64,000 nt of DNA from Nitrospira sp. CG24B. GTDB taxonomy: Bacteria > Nitrospirota > Nitrospiria > Nitrospirales > Nitrospiraceae. Position numbers and translations under genes: made by a program. A model generated the notes under the pieces. That model saw nothing but the letters and a program-made list of their open reading frames with translations, was not told the origin of the DNA and did no database searches. Of this stretch, positions 45,248 to 54,646 are shown piece after piece. The stretch is from positions 1 to 64,000 of the forward strand of contig NEWS02000001.1 of assembly GCA_002869845.2 (NCBI GenBank), read 5' to 3'. Every line of letters starts with the position of its first letter. Positions within the stretch are counted from its first letter, which is position 1.

Positions 45248-47818
45248 CTACTCGAGCTTCGCCGCGATCTTATCGACTGCATAGGCCTCAATGATATCGC
45301 CTGATTTGACATCGTTGAAGTTTTCGACGCTCAATCCGCATTCATATCCCTGCTGTACCTCACGCACATCATCCTTGAACCGCCGCAACGAACCAAGTTT
45401 CCCCTGATAGACCACCACATTGTCCCGAATCACTCGGACGCCGACGCTTGACCGAGAAATCGTCCCATCAATAACATACGCCCCTGCTACGGCTCCGACC
45501 TTTGGAATCGTAAAGACCTGCCGTACTTCCACTCGTCCTAACACACGCTCCTTCAGGGTCGGCTCGAGCAAGCCTTCCATTGCAGCCTTGATGTCCGCAA
45601 TAGCGTCATAAATGATCGTGTAGAGCCTGATATCGACACCCTGCTGTTCGGCCAATGCGGCTGCCTTTGGTTCTGGCCTGATATTGAAACCGATGATGAT
45701 GGCTCGCGACGCGGAAGCAAGCAACACATCAGATTCCATCACCCCACCAACTCCGTTATGAATCACGCGCAGCTTGACGGCATTCGTCGACAGCTTTTCG
45801 ACCGCGCCAGCCAATGCTTCAGACGATCCTTGCACGTCAGCCTTGATGACAATGGCCAACTCCTTCACGGATCCTTCTTGAATCTTCGCAAAGAGATCAT
45901 CCAAGGTGACCTTCGCGGGGCCTGTCAGCTCTGCAGCTCGACGCTTTTGCGCTCGTTCCTCCGCGATCTCTCGCGCAACTCGCTCATTGGAGACAACATG
46001 GAAGACATCTCCCGCCGACGGCACGCCCGGCAAACCAATCACTTCCACCGGAATGGACGGCCCTGCCTGCTGCGCTTTTTCACCACGGTCGCTAAGGAGA
46101 GCCCGAACACGCCCGCTGAATGTTCCGACGACATAAGCGTCCCCCACCCGTAGAGTCCCGCTCTGAACCAACACCGTCGCAACCGGACCCCTCCCGCGTT
46201 CAATCTTGGCTTCGATGACGGTGCCTTTCGCCTGTCTGTGTGGATCCGCCTTGAGTTCAAGTACTTCCGCCTGAAGCAAAATCATCTCGAGGAGAGTATC
46301 AAGACCCATTTTTTCTTTGGCAGACACCTCGACCATAATGGTATCGCCGCCCCAAGCTTCGGAAATCAATCCATGTTCCGAGAGAGCGTTTTTTACCCGA
46401 TCAGGATTGGCGGTCGGCTTGTCGATCTTATTCATCGCCACGATCAGCGGCACTCCGGCTGCCTTGGCATGGTTGATCGCCTCGATCGTTTGAGGCATCA
46501 CACCGTCGTCTGCCGCAACAACCAAAATGACGATATCCGTGACCTTCGCGCCACGAGATCGCATGGCCGTAAACGCCTCGTGACCGGGAGTGTCGAGAAA
46601 GGTGACCTGCTTGCCACGCACCGAGACGGTATAGGCGCCGATATGCTGAGTAATGCCACCGGCTTCCCCTTCCGCTACTTTTGTTTGGCGAATCGCATCG
46701 AGGAGCGACGTCTTCCCGTGATCGACGTGCCCCATAATGGTCACCACCGGCGGTCGAGGTTCCGGCCGTTCATCATCGCCGGTCTCAATGATATCTTGCA
46801 GCAACTCGTCCCCAATTTTCTCGACCGAGACCTCAACTTTAATCCCGCTTTCCTCGGCGAAAATCGATGCAGCGTCCAGACTCATAGGTTGGTGAAACGT
46901 CAACATTTGTCCCATATCCATTAGCTTCCGAACGATGTCTGCCGGCCGTTGACCGATCAACTCAGCGAACTCTTTCACCGTTGTCCGAGGGGTTACTTTC
47001 ACGCTCTTGCGACGTGGTTTGGTGATTTCTCCCGGAGTACTATGGTGGACATGCTTCGATCGGTCATCGCGGCGCTGCACCGGAATGGCACGAAGGTCCT
47101 GCCAGCGGGCGGCGTCTTCACGTAATTTCACATCTTGCTGCTCGTCCTTAGGACGGCCTGTTTTTTTGGCTTTCTTGAGCTTTTCCTTGAGTGCCTCTGC
47201 CTCGATGGCCTCGAATGCCATGCTTTTCTTTTTACTGGCGACAGACTCGGGAGTCGCCACACCGGATATTGCCGGCGTGATGGTCGGCTTAGCCGGCGGC
47301 GCTTCCTGTTTCACATCGAGTGGCACCGGTGCGGAGGGCGCAACCTCGTCCGGATCTTCTTTCACTGGAAGACTGAGGTCGACTGGACCATCGCTAGCAA
47401 GGAGGTCAACCGATGGAGTCGGTGTCGTTACAAGACTTGAGGACGCGGGCTGCGCTGAATGCTCAGTCTCACCAATCGAAGTTGAAAGAATGGCCTCAAT
47501 CGGCTCGTCTTCCTTCTTTCGCTTGATGAGAATGCGCCGCTTATCAGGCTTGAGCGGCTCTTCGACGACAGAACCCTTTGCCGCCACAGTTTTCCCCCGA
47601 CTCGTATGCTCCGCCAACTTTGCACCGACCTCTCTCTCGATTCCCGTCCCTTGACTCGTCGATTTTGCGGCCAACTTATCCAACGCCTTCTGAACGATTT
47701 CCTCTTCAAGCGTACTGCTGTGAGATGAAACCGAGACCCCCAGCTTCTTGAGCTCGGGGATGAGCACTCGATTTTCCATGCCTAACTTCTTCGCAAGTTC
47801 GTATACACGCATAGCCAT
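45248..47818 (-). CDS. infB: Translation initiation factor IF-2
   Basis: GTPase that brings initiator tRNA to the 30S subunit. The 856 residues begin with an IF2_N module ([24 protein letters not shown]), then about 240 residues of Ala/Lys/Pro-rich linker, a second IF2_N module ([21 protein letters not shown]), the G domain ([24 protein letters not shown]) and domains II-IV. The ATG at 47818 follows the nusA stop after 17 bases. Standard nusA-infB order. Confidence 0.98.
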   Translation of the reverse strand: MAMRVYELAKKLGMENRVLIPELKKLGVSVSSHSSTLEEEIVQKALDKLAAKSTSQGTGIEREVGAKLAEHTSRGKTVAAKGSVVEEPLKPDKRRILIKRKKEDEPIEAILSTSIGETEHSAQPASSSLVTTPTPSVDLLASDGPVDLSLPVKEDPDEVAPSAPVPLDVKQEAPPAKPTITPAISGVATPESVASKKKSMAFEAIEAEALKEKLKKAKKTGRPKDEQQDVKLREDAARWQDLRAIPVQRRDDRSKHVHHSTPGEITKPRRKSVKVTPRTTVKEFAELIGQRPADIVRKLMDMGQMLTFHQPMSLDAASIFAEESGIKVEVSVEKIGDELLQDIIETGDDERPEPRPPVVTIMGHVDHGKTSLLDAIRQTKVAEGEAGGITQHIGAYTVSVRGKQVTFLDTPGHEAFTAMRSRGAKVTDIVILVVAADDGVMPQTIEAINHAKAAGVPLIVAMNKIDKPTANPDRVKNALSEHGLISEAWGGDTIMVEVSAKEKMGLDTLLEMILLQAEVLELKADPHRQAKGTVIEAKIERGRGPVATVLVQSGTLRVGDAYVVGTFSGRVRALLSDRGEKAQQAGPSIPVEVIGLPGVPSAGDVFHVVSNERVAREIAEERAQKRRAAELTGPAKVTLDDLFAKIQEGSVKELAIVIKADVQGSSEALAGAVEKLSTNAVKLRVIHNGVGGVMESDVLLASASRAIIIGFNIRPEPKAAALAEQQGVDIRLYTIIYDAIADIKAAMEGLLEPTLKERVLGRVEVRQVFTIPKVGAVAGAYVIDGTISRSSVGVRVIRDNVVVYQGKLGSLRRFKDDVREVQQGYECGLSVENFNDVKSGDIIEAYAVDKIAAKLE

Positions 47819-47835
47819 GAGGACGGTTCCGTATT

Positions 47836-48987
47836 CTATCCGCTCGTTGCTTCCTCAGCTCTGGCAGCCTGCCGAGCTTCTTCTTGCAGTCGTTGCGCTT
47901 CGGCTTCGTCCGCAATCGCGGCTTTAATTTCCTTATCACGCTCGACCTTCTCTTTTTCGTATTCCGTTGAGCTGATAATGTCAATCTTCCACCCGGTCAA
48001 GCGCGCGGCAAGCCGGACATTCTGACCGTTTTTCCCGATGGCCAACGACAATTGCGAGTCGGCTGCGACCACGAGCGCCGACTTCTTCTCTTCGTCGATC
48101 CCGACCTTTTCGATTGTTGCGGGATTTAAGGCTTCGGCGATAAAGACTCGCGGATCCTGGGTCCAGGTAATGATATCGATCTTCTCGCCCCGCAGCTCGC
48201 GAACAACCGCCTGCACGCGGGAGCCCTTGATGCCGACGCAGGCCCCCACCGGATCCACAGCCTTTTCACGAGACGTGACCGCGATCTTTGTTCGGTCCCC
48301 TGGCTCTCGAACGACGGATCGGATTTCAATGATCTTTTCCATGACCTCTGGCACTTCGAGCTCAAAGAGTTTTGCCACAAACTGCGGATGGCTACGAGAC
48401 AGAATGACTTGAACATCCTTGGGCGTCCGACGCACCTCCAACAACATCGCCTTCACGCGATCGCCGCGCCGATATGTTTCACGAGGAATCTGCTCTTGGA
48501 TCGGCAGGATGGCCTCCGTCTTTCCGAGGTCCACCAGGTAATTCCGGCGCTCCATGCCGAGGATAATTCCCGTCACGAGATCGCCCTGACGTGTGGAATA
48601 TTCCTTTTGAACCGCTTCCCATTCCGCTTCGCGCACCTTCTGGAAGATCACTTGCTTCGCCGTTTGCGCGGCGATTCTCCCCAATTCGTTCATTTCGATC
48701 AGCGATCCAATTTCGTCCCCGACTTCCGCCTCGCTATCGTATTGGCGGGCCTCCTGAAGAGAGATCTCCGCCTTGGGGTTGCTGACCGTTTCTACGATGA
48801 TCTTCTTGGAGACGACGGAAATTTCCCCGGTTTTGGGGTCGATCTCCACTTGGATATTTTCGGCCTGACCAAAGCGTTTCTTCGCGGCGGTCTGCAGGGC
48901 GGATTCGATGGCCCCAATGACTCGGGCTTTGTCGATCCCTTTCTGACGCCCGATTTCGTCGATCACGGAAATCAGTTCACGGTTCAT
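47836..48987 (-). CDS. nusA: Transcription termination/antitermination protein NusA
   Basis: RNA polymerase-associated factor of 383 residues. The N-terminal polymerase-binding domain ([13 protein letters not shown]), S1 domain ([28 protein letters not shown]) and two KH domains ([51 protein letters not shown]) are present. The C-terminal acidic repeats of E. coli NusA are absent; the protein ends with a short Glu/Ala-rich helix. CAGGAGCG precedes the ATG. It may control its own operon through the terminator-like hairpin before rimP. Confidence 0.98.
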   Translation of the reverse strand: MNRELISVIDEIGRQKGIDKARVIGAIESALQTAAKKRFGQAENIQVEIDPKTGEISVVSKKIIVETVSNPKAEISLQEARQYDSEAEVGDEIGSLIEMNELGRIAAQTAKQVIFQKVREAEWEAVQKEYSTRQGDLVTGIILGMERRNYLVDLGKTEAILPIQEQIPRETYRRGDRVKAMLLEVRRTPKDVQVILSRSHPQFVAKLFELEVPEVMEKIIEIRSVVREPGDRTKIAVTSREKAVDPVGACVGIKGSRVQAVVRELRGEKIDIITWTQDPRVFIAEALNPATIEKVGIDEEKKSALVVAADSQLSLAIGKNGQNVRLAARLTGWKIDIISSTEYEKEKVERDKEIKAAIADEAEAQRLQEEARQAARAEEATSG

Positions 48988-49040
48988 ACGTCACGCTCCT
49001 GCATCCGGTTACCACTTAACATCTCCAACGTTCCGCCCCT

Positions 49041-49547
49041 CTAGATCTTCACAACCAGCTTTGCTTCAGCAATCATGTCTCGACTCAATTTCACCGTCTG
49101 GGATGTTCGCGCAGCAACCACCCTCAGCACGACCGCCTCTTCATCCACCTGCATCAGTTGGCCAGCAATCTTCCACTGGCCCTCGAGAGGCTCTCGAAGC
49201 TTGAGACTCACCTCTTTTCCAATCGCCCGTTGATAATCCTGGGATCTCTTGAAGGGTCGATCAAGACCCGGAGAAGAGACTTCAAGGGTATAGGCATGGG
49301 GAAATGGATCGGCCACGTCAAGCGCCGGTCCTAGAGCCTTATGTGCCTGCTCACAATCTGTGATGCTGACTCCATCCGATTTAGTGATCAGAACGCGAAC
49401 GACCGAGCGAGGGCCTTTTCCCACGCACACCACATCAACCAACTCAAGCCCGAGCGTCCATAGGATCGGCGAAATAATTTCGTGCAACCGGTTGGCAACC
49501 GGCTGATGACTACTGCCCGGTATACTCAGCCCATTTCCCTTTGACAT
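49041..49547 (-). CDS. rimP: Ribosome maturation factor RimP
   Basis: A 30S maturation factor of about 168 residues: LHEIISPILWTLGLELVDVVCVG, the SVSITDCEQAHKALG-like segment (GVSITDCEQAHKALGP), and YTLEVSSPGLDRPFKRSQDY are the family signature. The start is taken as the ATG at 49547; an ATG at 49571 would lie inside a terminator hairpin. The ribosome site is weak (GGATAC). It heads the rimP-nusA-infB operon. Confidence 0.93.
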   Translation of the reverse strand: MSKGNGLSIPGSSHQPVANRLHEIISPILWTLGLELVDVVCVGKGPRSVVRVLITKSDGVSITDCEQAHKALGPALDVADPFPHAYTLEVSSPGLDRPFKRSQDYQRAIGKEVSLKLREPLEGQWKIAGQLMQVDEEAVVLRVVAARTSQTVKLSRDMIAEAKLVVKI

Positions 49548-49557
49548 GTATCCAAAC

Positions 49558-49581
49558 AAAAAAGTGGGCATGAGCCCACTT
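49558..49581 (-). terminator. Intrinsic terminator / possible attenuator immediately before rimP
   Basis: On the minus strand AAGTGGGC-TCAT-GCCCACTT forms a perfect 8-bp stem (49562-49581) that runs directly into TTTT (49558-49561). It lies between the D-amino-acid aminotransferase stop and the rimP ATG, only about ten bases before the latter. Either it ends the upstream operon and rimP is transcribed almost without a leader, or it is read through under control. Confidence 0.85.
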
Positions 49582-49626
49582 ACAGAGGCAGCACCATACC
49601 ATGCACCCCGGTGCAAAGCAAGGGCA

Positions 49627-50466
49627 CTAGCCGGTTAACAAGGCCCAGCGAGCAGCCAGTGTTTTTGTGATGGGACCCGGCTGGCCAGAGCCAATGGTTC
49701 TTCCATCGATCTGGACAACACCGAGTACTTCGAGCGTGGTCCCCGTCAGAAAGACTTCATCTGCATGATACAGAACATCGAGCGGTATGAACCGTTCTTC
49801 GATGACAATGTCGTCCTTTTTCGCCAACTCTAAGACCACGGTCCGTGTGACGCCGGATAGAATTCGGGGACCTTCGGGAGCCGTCATGACCACCCCATCC
49901 TGAATCGCCATAACATTGCTCAGCGCACCTTCCATGACGAAACCGTCTCTGACTAAAATCGTTTCGAAAACGCCGGCCTTCTTCGCTTCTTCACGGGCAA
50001 GGACGTTGGCTAGAAGATTGACGCTTTTGATATCACAACGCCCCCACCGGAGATCCTCTCTGGTGCAGGCGCTGACGCCGGTGCGGCGGACGTCCGGTGT
50101 CAGAGGATGAAACTCCCTGATGGTCATCACGACCGTTGGAAGAGTATCGGTGGGGAAACCATGCTCGCGGGGAGCCACCCCTCTGGTGACCTGAATGTAG
50201 ATCTTGGCATCTTGATAACCGGCCAGGCTAAGTCCTTGTTGAATCCACCTAGTCCATTGCGCCTTAGTATAAGGCTGGCAAATCGAAAGTTCTCCCACGC
50301 TCCGATTCAGCCTGGCAAGATGTGCGGCAAACTCGAACGGCGTCCCTCGATACGTGCGAATGACTTCGTAGACGGCATCTCCAAATTGGAAACCCCGGTC
50401 ATCAATGGAAACGGTCGCCTCCTCCCAAGGTAAAAATCGACCATTGATGAACGCGATGTCTGGCAT
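49627..50466 (-). CDS. dat: Class IV aminotransferase, D-amino-acid transaminase type
   Basis: A 279-residue fold-type IV PLP enzyme. DRGFQFGDAVYEVIRTYRG, the YIQVTRGVAPREHGFP motif (Dat-type substrate loop) and the PLP lysine in CDIKSVNLLANVLAREEAKKAG favour D-alanine/D-amino-acid aminotransferase over IlvE. LSGVTRTVVLELAK binds the phosphate. It would interconvert D-alanine and D-glutamate for peptidoglycan. It follows the inhibitor gene after four bases and is followed by the terminator before rimP. Confidence 0.85.
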   Translation of the reverse strand: MPDIAFINGRFLPWEEATVSIDDRGFQFGDAVYEVIRTYRGTPFEFAAHLARLNRSVGELSICQPYTKAQWTRWIQQGLSLAGYQDAKIYIQVTRGVAPREHGFPTDTLPTVVMTIREFHPLTPDVRRTGVSACTREDLRWGRCDIKSVNLLANVLAREEAKKAGVFETILVRDGFVMEGALSNVMAIQDGVVMTAPEGPRILSGVTRTVVLELAKKDDIVIEERFIPLDVLYHADEVFLTGTTLEVLGVVQIDGRTIGSGQPGPITKTLAARWALLTG

Positions 50467-50470
50467 TGGC

Positions 50471-50809
50471 TCAATTCCCGAATGGTGGCTGTGCTTCGAT
50501 TCTGAATACGCGCCGATCTTCCGCGGTAAATTTCCACCCCATGCGCTTTTCGAAAATCAGCTCATAGTCCCCTGACTGCACGGCCTTCAACTCAAAGATG
50601 CGTTGCCCATTCTCCACGGCGTTATTACTCGCGATGCGGAGAAATTCATCGTTGAGAAGGGTAAGCCCTTTGGCATCATAGGCCGGCACCCACTGTTCAC
50701 CTCTGGTGCGATCTTCCCACAAATGGATGACGAATGGCTGGTCGACCGTGACCACGCGGCAATCACTGCTGTCCAATGTAGGATTGTGATCGGCACTGGA
50801 AATGCGCAC
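50471..50809 (-). CDS. Chagasin-like (inhibitor family I42) protein
   Basis: A 112-residue protein whose pattern matches the I42/chagasin family of cysteine-protease inhibitors: a first strand VDQPFVIHLWEDRTRGEQWVP, then GQRIFELKAVQSGDYELIFEKRMGW as the final hairpin. The diagnostic NPTTGYxW loop is not conserved (RTRGEQW here), so inhibitory action is doubtful. No signal peptide is visible from the GTG start at 50809, although many bacterial homologues are exported; no longer start exists. It lies between the Rieske and D-amino-acid transaminase genes. Confidence 0.6.
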   Translation of the reverse strand: MRISSADHNPTLDSSDCRVVTVDQPFVIHLWEDRTRGEQWVPAYDAKGLTLLNDEFLRIASNNAVENGQRIFELKAVQSGDYELIFEKRMGWKFTAEDRRVFRIEAQPPFGN

Positions 50810-50862
50810 GTCGATATCCCAATCCGTGTCGCGAGGACACCTGTTCCACCTAATTTCTCTTG

Positions 50863-51183
50863 TTATGCTTTCCGCCGAGAGCCAATCAAAATATCATTGC
50901 CGTCCACCCGGACTTCGTAGCTCCCTACGCAATACCCGCCACCGTCGGTGCCTTGCCCATTTCTGATGTCGAACGCCAGATCATGCCAAGGGCAGGCAAT
51001 GACATACCCCTTGAGTCTCCCCTCAATAAGCGGACCCCCTTCATGGGGACAGCTATTATGGATGGCGTACAACTTCCCCTCGACGTTGAACAACGCGAGC
51101 GGACGGTCATTAACCGTGACAATCTTTGACTGTCCCGGAGGCACCTCATCGATCTGTGCAACCTTCTGAAACCCATCCATCAT
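50863..51183 (-). CDS. Rieske [2Fe-2S] ferredoxin-like protein
   Basis: A 106-residue small Rieske protein. The cluster ligands are Cys45 and His47 (SCPHEGGPL) and Cys64 and His67 (CPWHDLAFD). It resembles the ferredoxins of ring-hydroxylating oxygenases and NirD, so it is probably a soluble electron carrier; no partner oxygenase or reductase is in the window. GAGGAATCACGC precedes the ATG. It follows the DUF192 gene by 29 bases. Confidence 0.92.
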   Translation of the reverse strand: MMDGFQKVAQIDEVPPGQSKIVTVNDRPLALFNVEGKLYAIHNSCPHEGGPLIEGRLKGYVIACPWHDLAFDIRNGQGTDGGGYCVGSYEVRVDGNDILIGSRRKA

Positions 51184-51212
51184 GCGTGATTCCTCGACCC
51201 TCTTCGTAGACG

Positions 51213-51758
51213 CTACATACGAAGGGCATACTTGAGCTCGTCGCCTTTTGCAACTCCTGTTGTCTTAATGAACCCCGATTCTGTCTGTATCACATACCGA
51301 GCTTCCTCCGGCGGTGGCCCAAAAAATGGGCACGGGTCTTTCGCGCATGGTTCTGCATGTTCCAGCATATGCACGACATGATGCCCCTCATCCACCCACA
51401 GAATATCGATAGGGAATCGATATTCCCTGGTTGTCACGCGATGCATTCCATTTTGCTCAAAGATATAAAGCATGCCTCCGCCTGGGGGCAAGGTCTCCCG
51501 AAAGGCAAGTCCAAAGAGCAATTTCTCCGGCGTGTTTGCCACTTCGGCTTCGAGCTCAACACCGCTCGGAAACTTGACGACGATGATGTCCGATTCCTTA
51601 CGTTCAATGAGAAACACCGACACACTCATCAGGAGAAGGGCAAGCAGGATCATCATGATGATCCGCTTCTTCTGCTGCTCTCGATTGCTCACCTGGGCTT
51701 GATCAGCTGCCATTGAGGTATTCGGCGGTCTCTTTCTCTTCTGGGCCCAATGCCCCAT
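51213..51758 (-). CDS. DUF192 protein with N-terminal membrane anchor
   Basis: A 181-residue protein: a basic N terminus, one hydrophobic helix (MMILLALLLMSVSVFLI) and a DUF192 domain (VANTPEKLLFGLAFRETLPPGGGMLYIF and FPIDILWVDEGHHVVHM). The helix suggests a periplasmic domain tethered to the inner membrane. Two cysteines occur in a KDPCPFFG loop after AEPCA. Function of DUF192 is unknown. The ATG at 51758 is used; an ATG at 51713 also fits. First gene of the group that runs toward rimP. Confidence 0.85.
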   Translation of the reverse strand: MGHWAQKRKRPPNTSMAADQAQVSNREQQKKRIIMMILLALLLMSVSVFLIERKESDIIVVKFPSGVELEAEVANTPEKLLFGLAFRETLPPGGGMLYIFEQNGMHRVTTREYRFPIDILWVDEGHHVVHMLEHAEPCAKDPCPFFGPPPEEARYVIQTESGFIKTTGVAKGDELKYALRM

Positions 51759-51799
51759 GCCGAGGCGTGAGCTAGGTCTTCTGACCGGATTCCGTTCGA

Positions 51800-51829
51800 T
51801 TGACTTGGAAAAGAATCACGGAATAAAAT
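51800..51829 (+). promoter_or_regulatory. Probable sigma-70 promoter for the ferredoxin gene
   Basis: TTGACT (51800-51805), an 18-base spacer and TAAAAT (51824-51829) lie in the divergent gap between the DUF192 and ferredoxin genes. The predicted start leaves a leader of about 110 bases. Confidence 0.5.
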
Positions 51830-51912
51830 ATCACTTCGCGACCTGCTCATCACACGTCAATGCGAGCACTATGGTGTGAGCTGCGTGAACTTGTCAACGT
51901 GCTAGTAGTTAG

Positions 51913-52293
<381 letters not shown>

Positions 52294-52315
52294 CTATACT
52301 TTACGTGATGTATTG

Positions 52316-52355
52316 AAGGGCCCTGGTTCCATCCAGAACCAGGGCCCTTTGTTTT
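52316..52355 (+). terminator. Strong intrinsic terminator after the ferredoxin gene
   Basis: AAGGGCCCTGGTTC (52316-52329) and GAACCAGGGCCCTT (52336-52349) form a perfect 14-bp stem with a six-base loop, followed by TGTTTT. Confidence 0.92.
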
Positions 52356-52376
52356 GGGCTGTTGTGACCGAACAAT

Positions 52377-52412
52377 AAAAAAGGCCCCGGTGAGCTTCAC
52401 CGAGGCCTTTTT
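52377..52412 (-). terminator. Bidirectional intrinsic terminator after the cupredoxin gene
   Basis: On the minus strand a stem GGCC/GGCC plus CGGTGA/TCACCG (one mismatch) with a three-base loop is flanked by AAAAA and TTTTTT, so it can work in both directions. It lies 22 bases beyond the cupredoxin stop. Confidence 0.9.
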
Positions 52413-52434
52413 CGCCGACTGAAATCCAGACAAC

Positions 52435-52911
52435 CTACTTCAGCATAAGCAACTTGCCGCCGACATGGCCAGGATGCAAGTGGCAACGATATTCAAGAAC
52501 ATTTCCCCCGGAATAAAACAGATCGCTGGTCGGAACACCGATATACTGCGTTTCCCCAGGCTTGAGCACGATCTTGGTATGCAAGACAGTCGGTGCAGAT
52601 TGATTCACGGCGGCGCTGAGCTGGAACCCGTGCTCAGCCGTTGCGTTATTTGTCACTTTTAACAACACTGGAGCACCGGGACGCGCTTTAAAATCGATGA
52701 CGGTCATCGGCGGATACCAGATCTTCATGTTTCCAATTTCAACAGCAAAGAACGCAACATCTACGCTCAGCTCCTTAAACGGCTGACCGACGACAGAACC
52801 CGTTTCCAGGTCGCCGGTCTCTACACCTCCCGCTTGAAGCGCATACGAACTCGAAGCCCCAGCCAACACCATTCCAAGGCCAAAGAAGACCGCCAACATC
52901 GTCTTGCCCAT
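52435..52911 (-). CDS. Exported cupredoxin-like copper protein
   Basis: A 158-residue protein with a signal peptide (LAVFFGLGMVLAGASSSYA) and a cupredoxin fold. Likely copper ligands are His94 (AEHGF), Cys143, and His146 and His149 in YRCHLHPGHVGG; this C-terminal cluster is richer in His than a simple type 1 site. KPGETQYIGVPTS is the usual strand before it. GGGGGTAGTC precedes the ATG at 52911. It is probably a periplasmic electron carrier or copper-binding protein. The gene stands alone between two terminators and a 400-base intergenic region. Confidence 0.85.
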   Translation of the reverse strand: MGKTMLAVFFGLGMVLAGASSSYALQAGGVETGDLETGSVVGQPFKELSVDVAFFAVEIGNMKIWYPPMTVIDFKARPGAPVLLKVTNNATAEHGFQLSAAVNQSAPTVLHTKIVLKPGETQYIGVPTSDLFYSGGNVLEYRCHLHPGHVGGKLLMLK

Positions 52912-53188
52912 GACTACCCCCTTGCGAATATTAAGAAGAAACAAATAAAGGCTTGTGAATATGTAGCCGCCAAACTTACAAAGGACACGACTAGTTCCAA
53001 TAACACACTCGTTGTCTTCGACTAGGTCCCGACATTCACGACATTATAATATTGTTTGTATAGCATATGGGTCAAAACGGAAGCAATTGATTTGGAACTG
53101 CCGAGGTTGCTTGAACCGTAGCTCACGCGATGGAATCCAGCTCCACAGGGGATGGCCCTGAATAGGGTGTCCGCCCTCTCGGTGCCGG

Positions 53189-53206
53189 ACAATTAACACT
53201 AATTGT
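53189..53206. promoter_or_regulatory. Perfect dyad upstream of the CBS-domain gene
   Basis: ACAATTA-ACAC-TAATTGT is a perfect 7-bp inverted repeat about 110 bases before the CBS gene, and it partly overlaps a TGTCCG/CGGACA repeat at 53168-53191. It looks like an operator. The 405-base gap 52912-53316 also holds a TATAAT near 53044 without a convincing -35, and no gene I can see. Confidence 0.4.
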
Positions 53207-53237
53207 GGCAGAGCACCCCGTACTCTCGCTAAACATT

Positions 53238-53261
53238 CGCTTGGTCACCCGCTTGGTCACC
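53238..53261. repeat. Tandem 12-base direct repeat
   Basis: CGCTTGGTCACC occurs twice head to tail (53238-53249 and 53250-53261), about 55 bases upstream of the CBS-domain gene. It could be a slippage duplication or a pair of regulator sites. Confidence 0.6.
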
Positions 53262-53316
53262 GGTCTCGCTTAAGTATTTCCCGAAAACTCCGATAGGGCA
53301 GTTGAGGAGCTGCAAC

Positions 53317-53931
53317 ATGTCCATCATTCTGGCGGTCAACGGAATCGTGGAAACGTATCCGGTCAAACCGGCTGTTTCACGGAATGCCCGGCCTGAATAC
53401 GCGAGGGAGCGGGAACATCATGGCCAACACGCTTCTTCTCTGGATCACTCAGCCTTGGCAGCGCAAACCGCCTATCAACAGCAGAACAGCGAGCAATCGC
53501 ACCCGAAACCGGCGATTCTAGCGCGTGACCTGATGAGTACTCCGGTTATCTCTCTCCCCTCCGATAACACCTGGCTTGACGCCTGGACGAGCATGTCAGA
53601 CAAGGGATTCCATCATATCCCCGTCACGTCGATGCACGATACCCTCGTCGGGATGGTATCGTATCGTGACTTGCTCCGCCATGCCCCTGAACTGATCACA
53701 GCAGCCGATACGCGACAGGCCTCCAGACGGCGATTGGCTGACATCATGACGTCCCGAGTTATTTCGGCGACTCCCGTCACAGAGGTCCGTGAAATTGCCC
53801 GCGTCATGTTGGATGAACAGATTCATGCGGTTCCAATTTTGGATCACCATCGCCGTCTGATCGGCATCCTTGCTGCCCGAGATCTACTGCAGGGTATCGC
53901 AAACCACGGCCCTCTCGAACTTTGGACCTGA
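53317..53931 (+). CDS. Protein with a tandem CBS domain pair
   Basis: A 204-residue protein. After about 70 residues of Gln/Ser/His-rich, probably disordered sequence it has two CBS repeats: ARDLMSTPVISLPSDNTWLDAW...HHIPV and LADIMTSRVISATPVTEVREIA...HAVPIL. Such Bateman modules bind adenine nucleotides or similar ligands. No other domain is present, so it may regulate a partner. The ATG at 53317 has GAGGAG upstream; a TTG at 53302 is the longer option. It converges with the MEKHLA gene. Confidence 0.88.
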   Translation: MSIILAVNGIVETYPVKPAVSRNARPEYAREREHHGQHASSLDHSALAAQTAYQQQNSEQSHPKPAILARDLMSTPVISLPSDNTWLDAWTSMSDKGFHHIPVTSMHDTLVGMVSYRDLLRHAPELITAADTRQASRRRLADIMTSRVISATPVTEVREIARVMLDEQIHAVPILDHHRRLIGILAARDLLQGIANHGPLELWT

Positions 53932-54064
53932 CTTCTCCGTTGATGACTTCATAGACAGACTCTCGTCGATCGTGCTCCTCCGACCGGTCTCGGCTCGACT
54001 CGATGCGGTGATCGTCGTCGTAACCAATCCGGAAGGGTTCCGGGCTACTCCCTCGCCTTGATCA

Positions 54065-54532
54065 TCACAAGTATGACCATTGAGAGAACGCGGCCGCTTG
54101 ACCGATGTGGTGTCCGGCAAGATCGATCACATTCCAAATCACGGCTTGCTCGACACGAAATCGCCTCCCCATTGAGGAAATTCGCACCCCCCGATATCCA
54201 TCGTAGTAACCCTTGGCCCTTGCTTGCATCAACATCCGCTCTCGCTCAGTACGGTCATCCGCTTCGGCCGTGAGTCGCGATGGCGTCTGGATGAATTGCT
54301 CCCAGGACAGCTCCCACAGATCCAAGGCGGCTTGATTGCCATAATTCAAGATCGGGTCCCGCTCCACACCGTGCGATACAACGACAATGGCTGCTTCGAA
54401 TAACCGGAGGGCCTGTGCCTTTCGATCGCCCGCCCGATCAATGAGGTCTTGTCCGATCCAATAGTGGTAGCTCTCCAGTAATCGGTGACTCCACTCAACA
54501 ATGCACGGCTCGCTCCAGGGTCTGGATTTCAT
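54065..54532 (-). CDS. MEKHLA-domain protein
   Basis: A single-domain protein of 155 residues: HRLLESYHYWIGQDLI, ILNYGNQAALDLWELSWEQFIQTPSRLTAE, and the GYYDGYRGVRISSMGRRFRVEQAVIWNV end all match MEKHLA, a PAS-related domain found alone in bacteria. The role is unknown; a small-molecule sensor is likely. The ATG at 54532 is chosen by family length; the ribosome site is weak and the frame is open to 54583. It diverges from leuC. Confidence 0.85.
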   Translation of the reverse strand: MKSRPWSEPCIVEWSHRLLESYHYWIGQDLIDRAGDRKAQALRLFEAAIVVVSHGVERDPILNYGNQAALDLWELSWEQFIQTPSRLTAEADDRTERERMLMQARAKGYYDGYRGVRISSMGRRFRVEQAVIWNVIDLAGHHIGQAAAFSQWSYL

Positions 54533-54583
54533 CGGTGCGGTGGTACCACGTCTCGTAGAGCAGGGCAAGCTCTGGACGCGCAC

Positions 54584-54614
54584 TTGTCAAGACCATAGGA
54601 CTTCTCTGTATAAT
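54584..54614 (+). promoter_or_regulatory. Probable leuCD promoter
   Basis: TTGTCA (54584-54589) and a perfect TATAAT (54609-54614) are separated by 19 bases, slightly long. The predicted leader to leuC is under 30 bases, too short for a leucine attenuator. Confidence 0.55.
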
Positions 54615-54646
54615 GGCGGTTCGAATTCCTAAAGACGGGAGTAGCT

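Noticed and set aside
46238..46924. Open frame of 228 codons on the plus strand inside infB
   Set aside because: Antisense to the conserved IF-2 G domain, with no recognisable protein pattern.
53044..53049. TATAAT in the gap before the CBS gene as a promoter for either neighbour
   Set aside because: No -35 element at a usable distance on either strand.
53238..53261. Possible CRISPR-like repeat
   Set aside because: Only two copies, directly abutting and without spacers.
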